Shown here: piece by piece, positions 55,201 through 62,497 of the stretch
Position numbering within the stretch: position 1 is the first letter of the stretch
How the letters are laid out: each line of letters begins with the position of its first letter
Translations under genes and position numbers: made by a program
Notes under the pieces: model-generated
Database searches by the model: none
The model's input: only the letters and a program-made list of their open reading frames with translations
Told to the model about the DNA's origin: nothing
NCBI RefSeq assembly: GCF_003671495.1
Contig: NZ_RCHN01000020.1
Location: 1-64,000, forward strand
Reading direction: 5' to 3'
Length of the DNA stretch: 64,000 bases
Source of the DNA: Ketobacter sp.
Lineage (GTDB): Bacteria; Pseudomonadota; Gammaproteobacteria; Pseudomonadales; Ketobacteraceae

Positions 55201-58200
55201 TGCACTTTAAGATCCGGCAAGGGTGAACGGCGGCCATGGGAATAGGCGTCGTACAACATGCCCAGCTCGCGCATCAGAATGCCGTTGGACCAGCCATCGG
55301 TTACGATGTGATGCATATTGATGAGCAGGACAAATTCTGCGGCATCCAGCACCAGTAACTTGACATAAAACAGCGGACCTTGGCCAAGGTCAAACTGATG
55401 GCCATAAAGGGCTTCCACTTCCTGATGGATGCGGGCCTGTTTTTGCTCGGCGGAGGCCGTGGCCAGTTCAATCAACTGCAGCTGCCAGTGATCTGCGGGC
55501 AACACCTGCTGTACCGGTTCATCCTCCACCAGCGTCATAGTGGTGCGCAACACTGCGTGCCGCTCAACGATGGTATACAACGTTTGCTGCAGCGCCTGAA
55601 TATTGATACGACCGGACAGGCGGAACGCGCCCGGCATGTTATAGGCGGTGCTGCCGGGCTCCAGTTGATCCAGGAACCATAATCGCTGTTGCGCATAAGA
55701 GAGTGGCACCAACGCATCATCTGGCAGGGGCTCGATGGGGGGAATGCTCCTGGTCTGGTTGGCCCGCTCCACCACCATCGCCAATTCCGCGACGGTAGGT
55801 GCCACAAACAATTCACGCACACCCAGCGGAATCTCAAACTGCTTTTTGATACGGGACACTATGCGAGTGGCCAGCAGAGAATTGCCGCCCACATCAAACA
55901 GATTATCCATCACACCGATATTCGAGCGCTGAAGAACTTCCTGCCAGATGCCCACCAAAGTCTGCTCGGTGGGTGTGCGCGGTGCCACGTACACCTGCAG
56001 TTCCGCCACCGCCAGTTCCGGATCCGGTAAGGCCTTGCGATCCACTTTGCCATTGGGCGTAAGCGGCCACGACGGGAGGCAGATCAACAAGGCCGGAATC
56101 ATATACTCCGGCAAATGATCACGCAGGGTTTCACGCCAGCCAGGGGGCTCTGCCTGTGCCACCAGATAGGCGATCAGGCGATCCTCATGCACCAGCACCA
56201 GACTGTCCTGTACCGCGGGCAAACGTTTCAGGGCGAATTCGATTTCCCCCAATTCGATGCGCAGCCCACGCAACTTGATCTGAAAATCCTTGCGCCCCAG
56301 GTACTCAATATCACCATTGGGCAACAACCGCCCCAGGTCGCCGGTGCGATACACTTTGCCGGCACTGCGGTCGACATCCACAAACACCTGTGCGGTCAAT
56401 TCCGGGCGGTTAATGTAGCCCAGCCCCACGCCGGCACCTGCCACACAAATCTCGCCAACGCAGCCCGGCACCACTGCCTGCAGGTTTTCATTGAGCAACA
56501 ACAGCTCGGTATTGGGAACCGGCTTGCCGATGGGGATCATCTGCTGATCATTCTCAATGCGATCCAGCACATGATAAGACACCACGTCGGTGCATTCCGT
56601 GGGTCCATAACTGTTGACCAACTGGGCCTGGGAATTGGCACTGGTAAGCCAGTGATACAGGGGCGAGAGGCGAATGGGCTCCCCTCCCAATACCAGGTAG
56701 CGTACAGAGCGCAATGCTTTATAACCATCCGCAGCCGCCAGTTCGGCGATGGGATAAAACGCACTGGGGGCGCAGTTGACCCAGGTAACACCATGATCAC
56801 GAATCAGGTTCAACAGTTCGTGCTCGTCATACAACTCCATGGCCGGCATGACGATGGATGCCCCTACCATCAAGGGGGCAAACAGATTCTTTTGGGTGAG
56901 ATCAAAGCCCACCGCACTGACCAGCAAAGTGCAGTCCTCGTGGCTCAAACCCAACAGGTCCAGATACCAATGTTGCAGGTTCATCTCACCGCTGTGCTTG
57001 ACCATGGCACCTTTCGGGCGGCCGGTGGAGCCAGAGGTATAGATCACGTAGATCTGGCTAGCGGGATCAATGGGTACATCCGGATTGGCCGTGCTCTTCT
57101 GTGCTATCATTTGCGCATTGCTATCCAGCTCCAGCACTCGGGTTGAAACGTCCCCCAGCACGGCACGGTGGCAAGACGCGGTGATCACCAGCGGCGCCGC
57201 CGCATCCTCCAACATGTAGGCCAGACGCTCTTTGGGATAGGCAGGATCCAACGGCACATACGCGCCACCGGCCTTGAGCACACCCAGAATCGCCACCAGC
57301 AGATCCGTGCTGCGATCAAGACAGATCCCAACCCGCACATTGGCCGTCACACCCTGCTCAATCAGAGTATGGGCCAGCTGGTTGGCTTTGGCGTTTAATT
57401 CTGCATAAGTCAGTTGCGCTCCCGGTGCCATGACTGCAACGTTATCGGCCCATTGCTCGGCGCTGGCCTGAAAGCGGTGGACCACCGTTTCCCCCGGCAC
57501 CAGTGGCTGAACATGGGCGTGCGCCCGCATGGCCATGCCTTCGGCCGCAGACAGGAACTGCAGTTGCGCGGCCGCAGCCGGAGGGTCGAACTGCACCTGC
57601 TCATTCAGATGCATCAACCGTGGCAGAAACTGGTGACCATTGAACACCGCCGCATCGTAGCGCAACTCCAATTCCAGGGTATCCCCCAGATCCTTGACGA
57701 TGAACTGGACACCCCCGTCCACCTTGGGCGCCGACATCACGGGCTGCAGTTCGGCCCCTGCCACCTCAATGCGGTTAACAAAATTGTAGAAGTTGAACAT
57801 AAAGGTGGCGCGGCCGCTGGGCAGAATCTGCTGCTGGCTGCGCAAGGATACCGTACGGAAGGAGCGGGCAAGGTCACGACTGGCCTTCAAGCCCTGCTGC
57901 CAGTCCACCAGGGTGGCCCCTGCGCTGAGCAGATCAGCGGCCACCACCGATGGAAACTGCTGATAAAAACAGCCCAGTGCATCCGCCCATTCCTGCTGAC
58001 GGCAGGCAAAAAATTCGGCAAAGCTAAAGCCGGAATCCGGTCGACAATAATGTTGCAACATCAGGCCGAACAGGGTTTTGAAATACAAAGGCAAATTGAT
58101 TCCGTGCTGCACACAGTATTCACGGATGGTGGCCAGCTGCCGGTGATCCAGCGCCAGGGTCTGAACCACATCCCCAAATTCCGATTCCTGCCCAGGTTCA

Positions 58201-60416
58201 CGGTAGTACTCACTGAAGGAGAAATTGAGGGGTTCCACTTCCGCCGCACGCTGCCTCCAGTAATCCAGCACCTGAGGCGTGTCGGTTTGGGTTGAACTCC
58301 AGCTCAGGAAACGGCGTGCACCCTCGTCCAGTGGCGGGCAGAAGGCCATGCCGTTCAACAATTGCTGATAGCCGCTCAACACCTGTTGCATGAACAAATA
58401 GGTGGAGGCACCATCCAGCACGATATGGTGGCAGGCCAACACCAGGCGGTACTGCTCCCCTTGGTGCAAAAGGTAGTAACGTAACAACGGCTCATTGAAG
58501 ATATCGTAGGCACGATGCATCAACTTCAGGGCTGCGCTGTGGATGTTATAGTCCAGCCAGTGCTCCTGGCTCAGGTCAATCACCTCAAGGCTAATGGACT
58601 GGTGTTTGGGCATCACCGCGTAGGCCATGTCGGCCGCCGGTAGGCTGCACTCCACCAGTTTCGTACGCAACACCGCGCAGGCATCCACCAACGCCTGGAT
58701 GGCTTGTTCCAGCAGGCGCACATCCGGCCGCAACGGCAGATCCACATAAATACCGTAGGCATTCTGAATGGTATGCGGATGCGCCAGCTGATCCAGCACC
58801 ATGGAATGCTGGTTGGCATTGAGCGCCAACAGATCGTGGGTGTCGGCATCAAAGCCCATCTGCTGCAACAGATGGGCGTCATTGTACAGCTGGATCTCAT
58901 CCACCAGTTGGCTGCGGTCGGAAGCCAGGGCATCCAGCAGGAACAGGTACTGATCCATCATGCCCGCCACGGTGCTGTCGTTGAACAGATCCGTGTTGTA
59001 CTCCAGACTGGCCTCGTACTGATCCCCGGTTTTGGCAACCCCCAATACCATGTCCATGCGGGCCGCCACATGGCTGGCCGGGATCGCCTCGATCTGCACC
59101 GGCGCGTCGCCAAAGGGATTGGCGGTACTGGCATCCTGCAGGTTGATCAACTGGAACGCGGCCTGCGCCAACGGCGGATAGCCGGGCTGCCGTTCCACTG
59201 CCATCACTTCCAGCAAGCGGTCGATGGGCAGATCCTGATGACTGAACGCCCCCAGGGCCATATTCTTGACCCGCTGGTAAAAGGTCTCCACCGAGGGGTT
59301 ACCAGAAAGGTCCAGCCGCATCAGCAAAAGATTCACAAAGAATCCGATCAGTTCCTGCACCTCACTACGACTGCGACCGGCAATGGGTGACCCGATCACC
59401 ACATCCTGACTGTCTGCATAACGCCCCAGCAGCAACTGCCAGGCCCCCAGGAAAAACATAAAGGGGGTCACATCCAGTTCGCTGCACATGCGATTGATTT
59501 TGTCCGCCAGCGCCGCCGGTAACGGTAGCATCTTCAAAGCGCCATTATTGGAGGGAATATCCTGCCGTGGCCGATCAGTGGGAAGGGCCAACACCGCTGG
59601 CGCACCGGCCAGGGTTTCCTGCCAATACGTCATGTGTTTCTGCATGTCTTCGCCAGCCATCTGCTGGCGCTGCCAGGCGGAATAATCCGCGTATTGAATG
59701 GGTAAAGGCGGTAACGGCGACCCCATGCCTGAGGAGAATGCCATGTACAGGATGCTGAGCTCTTTCACCAACACTTCCATGGACCAGGCATCAGAAATGA
59801 TATGGTGCATGCCGGCGATCAGGACATGGTGATCTGCGCCCAGCACCAACAGCCGGGCACGAAACAGCGGTCCGCTCTTGAGATCATAGGGCGTCAACGA
59901 CTCAGTGCTGACGGCTTTGTCCACCGCCGCCTGTTGCTGTGACGGCTCCATGGCGGACAGGTCCTCCCGCAGCAGGCTCCAGCCATCGGCCGGCAGGATG
60001 CGTTGCACCGGCTCACCGTCGTTTTCATCAAAACAGGTACGCAGGGATTCGTGGCGTTTCACCAGCTCCCGCAATACTTTTTCCAGCACATCCCCGCGCA
60101 AAGGCCCTTTAATGCGCAAGGCACTGGACATGTTGTAGGTGACGTCGTGGGGATTCAGCTGATCCAGTATCCACAGCCGCTGTTGGCCATAGGAGGTTTG
60201 CAGAGCCTGATCGCGGGACACCGGCTCGATGGCGGCTTCGTTGAGTTTGCGGGCCTGGCGCAGGAATTCGATGATGGCGGGCTTGTTGGCGACAACTTTA
60301 TCGCGGATTTCCGGGGTGAAAGCGCCTTCGGGGGCGCTGAAACGCAGGTTCTCCCCTTCCAGCCAGAGACGGATGTCCTGTTTCGCGAGAGAAGCCAGAA
60401 ACTCAACTACGTTCAT
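49278..60416 (-). CDS. NRPS B: three modules
   Basis: A 3712-residue synthetase. Order: TubC-type docking domain (1-55); C (HHIISDA at 204, Ala for Gly); second C-like domain (HHIVLDG, 662); A (FDLTQKN, 1171); PCP (Ser near 1510); C (HHIVTDG, 1702); A (2223); PCP (2569); C (HHIVSDG, 2771); A of another type (HDPLLRD, 3298); PCP (3649); and an acidic C-terminal tail ending DDFEELEI. Pocket readings are DLKSVGSDVK, DLKNFGSDIK and, tentatively, DPRSGGFQVK. With no thioesterase, the chain should pass to NRPS A, whose docking domain could bind the acidic tail. AGGA seven bases upstream supports the start. Confidence 0.96.
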   Translation of the reverse strand: MNVVEFLASLAKQDIRLWLEGENLRFSAPEGAFTPEIRDKVVANKPAIIEFLRQARKLNEAAIEPVSRDQALQTSYGQQRLWILDQLNPHDVTYNMSSALRIKGPLRGDVLEKVLRELVKRHESLRTCFDENDGEPVQRILPADGWSLLREDLSAMEPSQQQAAVDKAVSTESLTPYDLKSGPLFRARLLVLGADHHVLIAGMHHIISDAWSMEVLVKELSILYMAFSSGMGSPLPPLPIQYADYSAWQRQQMAGEDMQKHMTYWQETLAGAPAVLALPTDRPRQDIPSNNGALKMLPLPAALADKINRMCSELDVTPFMFFLGAWQLLLGRYADSQDVVIGSPIAGRSRSEVQELIGFFVNLLLMRLDLSGNPSVETFYQRVKNMALGAFSHQDLPIDRLLEVMAVERQPGYPPLAQAAFQLINLQDASTANPFGDAPVQIEAIPASHVAARMDMVLGVAKTGDQYEASLEYNTDLFNDSTVAGMMDQYLFLLDALASDRSQLVDEIQLYNDAHLLQQMGFDADTHDLLALNANQHSMVLDQLAHPHTIQNAYGIYVDLPLRPDVRLLEQAIQALVDACAVLRTKLVECSLPAADMAYAVMPKHQSISLEVIDLSQEHWLDYNIHSAALKLMHRAYDIFNEPLLRYYLLHQGEQYRLVLACHHIVLDGASTYLFMQQVLSGYQQLLNGMAFCPPLDEGARRFLSWSSTQTDTPQVLDYWRQRAAEVEPLNFSFSEYYREPGQESEFGDVVQTLALDHRQLATIREYCVQHGINLPLYFKTLFGLMLQHYCRPDSGFSFAEFFACRQQEWADALGCFYQQFPSVVAADLLSAGATLVDWQQGLKASRDLARSFRTVSLRSQQQILPSGRATFMFNFYNFVNRIEVAGAELQPVMSAPKVDGGVQFIVKDLGDTLELELRYDAAVFNGHQFLPRLMHLNEQVQFDPPAAAAQLQFLSAAEGMAMRAHAHVQPLVPGETVVHRFQASAEQWADNVAVMAPGAQLTYAELNAKANQLAHTLIEQGVTANVRVGICLDRSTDLLVAILGVLKAGGAYVPLDPAYPKERLAYMLEDAAAPLVITASCHRAVLGDVSTRVLELDSNAQMIAQKSTANPDVPIDPASQIYVIYTSGSTGRPKGAMVKHSGEMNLQHWYLDLLGLSHEDCTLLVSAVGFDLTQKNLFAPLMVGASIVMPAMELYDEHELLNLIRDHGVTWVNCAPSAFYPIAELAAADGYKALRSVRYLVLGGEPIRLSPLYHWLTSANSQAQLVNSYGPTECTDVVSYHVLDRIENDQQMIPIGKPVPNTELLLLNENLQAVVPGCVGEICVAGAGVGLGYINRPELTAQVFVDVDRSAGKVYRTGDLGRLLPNGDIEYLGRKDFQIKLRGLRIELGEIEFALKRLPAVQDSLVLVHEDRLIAYLVAQAEPPGWRETLRDHLPEYMIPALLICLPSWPLTPNGKVDRKALPDPELAVAELQVYVAPRTPTEQTLVGIWQEVLQRSNIGVMDNLFDVGGNSLLATRIVSRIKKQFEIPLGVRELFVAPTVAELAMVVERANQTRSIPPIEPLPDDALVPLSYAQQRLWFLDQLEPGSTAYNMPGAFRLSGRINIQALQQTLYTIVERHAVLRTTMTLVEDEPVQQVLPADHWQLQLIELATASAEQKQARIHQEVEALYGHQFDLGQGPLFYVKLLVLDAAEFVLLINMHHIVTDGWSNGILMRELGMLYDAYSHGRRSPLPDLKVQYRDFAQWQRQWLSGAELERQLSYWRQALAGVEVLNLPTNYPRTADTGFAGNVLSFELDANLSAKLNALCKRQGVSLYMATLAAYMVLLSKYSGQQDIAVGSPIANRNFEDIEPLIGFFVNTLVVRGELASDMTFTQLLAQVQQKTLDSYAHQDVPFERLVDELVTERDMLHAPLFQVLFSLQNVDVQTTAGIPGIELQSIANHQVVAKFDLEFSMMEQGEVIAGEVVYRTGLFDKGFIQRLIQHYITVLESVVQTPDTRLDAVSLITPDEAQQLFSWNDTSVEYDRTVTVHQLIEAQVDQTPDAPALIQGERVLSYLALEQRANQLARYLQQKGVVPGDVVAIMMARSPELMVSILAVMKAGATYLPLDPSYPADRIDYMLQDSSVSVLLADDALRPEQEVSVSTLVMVGDITTQLDALSAERLPPQGNADTLLYVIYTSGSTGRPKGTGARHRAEVNLLNWYCRDFAMSPRDRVLLISAVGFDLTQKNFFAPLVSGAALVMPRSHHYDPYELLQDAGEHRVTWINCAPNAFYPLLEEDPGFTHLQSLRWVFLGGEPIDFDRVATWIRQGSGKLVNSYGPTECADIATYHVVENLDHYKAGTIPIGRAIDNVKLYIVDEQLQLVPQGVPGELCIGGESVGPGYFNNPQQTADRFVANPYLEDGSNLYRTGDLARYLSNGEIEYLGRIDAQVKIRGFRIEPGEIEMLLRQMDGISASCVVVREDSSGQKILVGYVVSEQEYSQSDFRAYLQPRLPEFMIPAAVVTLPQMPLTPNGKVAKNQLPAPLLEAAAEREIVAPQTDIERRVLAIWQAVLQQDALSIDDDFFAVGGQSLLATQVMSRLRREFAVNVPLRALFEAPTIRNIGQQVELALSNQATALPPVEVIDRSGHLPLSFVQQQLWLLDQLDPGTAAYNMPVALRIHGDLDVEAFKHSFNQIIVRHETLRTNFKVIDGEPVAVIHAAAADQGQEYWDLEYRDLSAEEPIAREAALQQLIHEQMDRGFNLQSDRLLRGVLVRLDDSVSAPQHAFVGAVHHIVSDGWSLNVMTAELMELYQAAIEQRQARLPELTIQYVDVAAWQRKWLSGETLQEHVQYWRDQLDNDGQVLQLQSDFPRPAVMTSNGAVVKAHVAPAVVRQLNTLAQEEGATLFMVLVAAYQLLLQKYTGQERINVGTPIAGRDSIETEQLVGFFINTVVLSTEVHPELTVRELVRQVREVTLGAYAHQALPFEKLVEALRPPRDSSRTPFFQVFINLLNLPPQADGRFDLNIEPLLQEDNHSHAKYDFNLYVSEEGDGSLDLVMVYNTDLYRPDTAQGLLNHLAQVLGSLNDRADQALAAIKLVDTAAVDWMPDLTVALPKPSCSSPLDLFLRHAREDADRVAVRCQSGTITFGELEQQSRCLAQALVARGIQAGDLVSVLATRSPDLIIALLGILRAGAAFNILDSGYPAERLHRILTEARPALLLDATAQATDVSGLQSALGSEPGAVSVTLADLQQESGGDPFVERHDPHGLAYVAFTSGSTGKPKGIKADFQPLAHFVEWYWNAYQISAEDRISMMSGLAHDPLLRDIFVPLAIGASIVIPAADWMLNPEALFQWYAENQISVSHLTPSMARMLLDTAPADAQLDRLRLLGIGGDRLPRKVVAQLTELAPDARIAAFYGATETPQVMATFDVIGEVDSLPEFMPVGRGIEGVDILLLDPSGALCAPGQVGEIAVRTPYLSQGYLNSDDSVFALNPHSAAADDRIYHTGDKGRYRADGMVEFLGRLDQQIKIRGFRVEPEEVESAIVRVLGGNAAATVVAGKDPRGDDCLVAYVAVPEADSDSTGDQDALRMQLRNQLPEYMVPALFIPLQRIPLTRNGKVDKRSLPMPDDFWVAREYVAPRTEYEEQIAAIWQTVLKVEQISVVDNFFDVGGHSLLAVQIVSRVKEQYQIEFSMRRLMEIASIEGMASYVENALWVRGAEEQGDDAGDDFEELEI

Positions 60417-60447
60417 ATTATTCCTGTTTTCTGCTGTTATTGTTATT

Positions 60448-60453
60448 AGTATA
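60448..60453 (-). promoter_or_regulatory. Possible -10 element before NRPS B
   Basis: TATACT on the minus strand lies about 32 bases upstream of the NRPS B start, in a 124-base gap after the diguanylate cyclase gene. No good -35 is found at 17 bases, so if it works it would need an activator. It could give NRPS B a promoter of its own. Confidence 0.3.
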
Positions 60454-60540
60454 CGTACCGTTTACGCCTGACGCGGTGCGAGCTGATCAGGATGAGTTAA
60501 ACCGTTAATTTTCGTGGATTTATCGGGAAGTTTAAAGAGG

Positions 60541-62322
60541 TTACAGAGTGTCTTTTGGTGTGTTTTTGAAATAATCGCCAATATTGACCACCGGGTTCTC
60601 CCGTTGTTCGGCCAAAACCAGGGAATTCCGCCCTTTTCGCTTCGCCTGATAGAGTGCCTGATCCGCTATCTGAATAAAATCCTCAGCCTCAATATTAGCA
60701 GTTTTGGCCACGGCTACCCCAATACTCACCGTAACCTGCTTGAACGGACTTTCGCTGTGGGGAATGGCCAGTTTACGGATAGCGCTCATTACCCGCTCCC
60801 CGGTGTGACGGGCCCCCGCCTCCCCCGTGTCCGGCAGCACCACACTGAATTCCTCGCCGCCGTATCGGAACAGACTGTCAGACGGTCGCCGCAGGCAGTT
60901 ACGCATGATCAACGCAGCCCGTACCAGGGTATCATCCCCCTGTTGGTGGCCGTAGGCGTCGTTGAAGTTCTTGAAGTAATCCACATCGATCATCATCAGC
61001 GCAATGGAACGATTGTCCCTGCGCGCCCGCTCTATCTCCTGTTCCAGTCGCTCATCAAAGGCCCGCCGGTTGGGAACACCGGTGAGCCCGTCCACCAGGG
61101 CCAGTTCGTAGTTCTGCCTGGCCTCCTGTTTGTAGGTTTCTTTCTCGTGGCGCAAGCGGCGAATCTGGGATGCCAGCGCGAACGACAGCAACACCACGTT
61201 CAATACAATTCCCAGCTTCAATGCATTGACGGTCAACTCATTGGCCGGCAGCCATCCCTGCTGCTGAGCCGAAAACAACACGGCACCAAACAGCCCCGCG
61301 CCCCAGGCCGCCACAAAAATCCGCGAACCGGACTGGTCGCGAACCAGCGCCAGCACACCGGCGGCAATCACCAGCAACACCACCACCGAGGGCCAGGTGG
61401 ACGTGAACTTCACCACCCACCCACCGTTAAACAATAGTCCCACCACAACCATCAGGGCACTCACCCCGCAGGAGAACTGCAAGGCCTTATCCAGCCGGGC
61501 ACTGAGGGCTTTGATGTCGAGCATGCGGCGCGTGAACAACGCAACGAAGGTCAGGCAGATGCCCACCGAGATGGGCTGGATATGGCTGTTGACCCAGGCC
61601 GGATCGTCTCGCCACAGGTACATGGAGCCGTAGCCGGTAACGGCCAGTTTGAACAGGGTAATGGCTGTCAGCAGCACCACGTAATAAAGATAGGCTGTAT
61701 CCCGCGCCATCAGGAACACGAACAGGTTGTAAAAGATCATGATGGTAAGCGCGCCGAAAAACATGCCATCCACGACGCCATCATTCAACAGCGATCGATC
61801 CAGTCCGGCTTCAGAATACAGTGTGAAGGGGTATTGCAGTGAACCGATGGTCTGCAGGCGTACCAGCACATGAGAGGTCCCAGGCGGCAGTTTAAAATAG
61901 TATTTGGGGCCGTGCCGTTGGCGGGTTTTCCAGGGTGACTGGTCCCCGGTGCTGGCAATGTGGGCCCAGCCCGACCCGGAGGTGGTGTACACCATGATGG
62001 AGTCAACCGGCGGATAACCGTACTCCAGCCACAATGGCTCCGCGGCGGGTATACGGCTGACGATGTCCTCCAGGGGAATCAACACCCAATGGGGTGAGAA
62101 GGCGTATCCCTTGTTGGCGCCGGAGGTTTCCCCACGAAACGGGAAGCGCTGCAGCAGATCTGCAACACCCGTGCTTGCTGAAGGGGCCACGCTGCTATCA
62201 ATCTGCTCGTAAACCAAGATCTCCGGGGTGAAGAATTCCGGTTCCGCGGACACGGCCATGGCCTGGGTGGATATCACCAGAATCCATAACCACAGCAGTC
62301 CGCAGCGACGGCTCACCTTCAC
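60541..62322 (-). CDS. Membrane diguanylate cyclase (7TMR-DISM sensor with GGDEF domain)
   Basis: A 593-residue protein. A signal peptide (LLWLWILVISTQAMA) is followed by a periplasmic DISM-type beta domain (about 35-175), seven predicted transmembrane helices (about 180-385), a short coiled coil (RRLRHEKETYKQEAR) and a GGDEF domain with DGLTGVPNRRAFDE and active-site motif RYGGEEFSVVL. The product-inhibition site RxxD (RPSD) stands five residues before GGEEF. It should make cyclic di-GMP in response to an extracytoplasmic signal. The GTG at 62322 is the favoured start; the frame opens at a TTG at 62349. It lies between two NRPS genes on the same strand. Confidence 0.9.
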   Translation of the reverse strand: MKVSRRCGLLWLWILVISTQAMAVSAEPEFFTPEILVYEQIDSSVAPSASTGVADLLQRFPFRGETSGANKGYAFSPHWVLIPLEDIVSRIPAAEPLWLEYGYPPVDSIMVYTTSGSGWAHIASTGDQSPWKTRQRHGPKYYFKLPPGTSHVLVRLQTIGSLQYPFTLYSEAGLDRSLLNDGVVDGMFFGALTIMIFYNLFVFLMARDTAYLYYVVLLTAITLFKLAVTGYGSMYLWRDDPAWVNSHIQPISVGICLTFVALFTRRMLDIKALSARLDKALQFSCGVSALMVVVGLLFNGGWVVKFTSTWPSVVVLLVIAAGVLALVRDQSGSRIFVAAWGAGLFGAVLFSAQQQGWLPANELTVNALKLGIVLNVVLLSFALASQIRRLRHEKETYKQEARQNYELALVDGLTGVPNRRAFDERLEQEIERARRDNRSIALMMIDVDYFKNFNDAYGHQQGDDTLVRAALIMRNCLRRPSDSLFRYGGEEFSVVLPDTGEAGARHTGERVMSAIRKLAIPHSESPFKQVTVSIGVAVAKTANIEAEDFIQIADQALYQAKRKGRNSLVLAEQRENPVVNIGDYFKNTPKDTL

Positions 62323-62349
62323 ACAACCACCTAATCCATTTAGCAACAA

Positions 62350-62401
62350 GGGTTATACCTTGGCTAAGTATAACCCCTATCACCGTATAACCCCTATCAC
62401 C
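62350..62401 (-). promoter_or_regulatory. 17-bp tandem repeat, hairpin and possible promoter before the diguanylate cyclase gene
   Basis: GTATAACCCCTATCACC occurs twice in perfect tandem (62368-62384 and 62385-62401). GGGTTATAC (62350-62358) is an inverted copy of its start, able to form a 9-bp stem with either repeat. On the minus strand TATACT (62372-62367) could be a -10 with its start near 62360. The arrangement fits binding sites for a regulator directly upstream of a promoter, or alternative leader hairpins. Confidence 0.6.
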
Positions 62402-62466
62402 TGGCCACAGTGGATCGGTGGCTGAGAAGCGGCGAACCCGTATCAAAATAAAGCAGATATAACGAT

Positions 62467-62497
62467 AGGAAGCCTTCGTCTAAAGGAAGCCTTCGTC
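62467..62497. repeat. 14-bp direct repeat spanning the stop codon of the upstream NRPS
   Basis: AGGAAGCCTTCGTC occurs at 62467-62480 and 62484-62497, three bases apart. The second copy encodes the last residues (Asp-Glu-Gly-Phe-Leu) of the NRPS; the first begins at the stop. It looks like a short duplication or a rearrangement scar. Confidence 0.7.

Noticed and set aside
32561..60416. Assignment of the NRPS product to a beta-hydroxyaspartate siderophore because of the tandem C domains
   Set aside because: No TauD-type hydroxylase, siderophore receptor, or aspartate code (DLTK type) is visible in the window; the similarity to interface domains is only suggestive.
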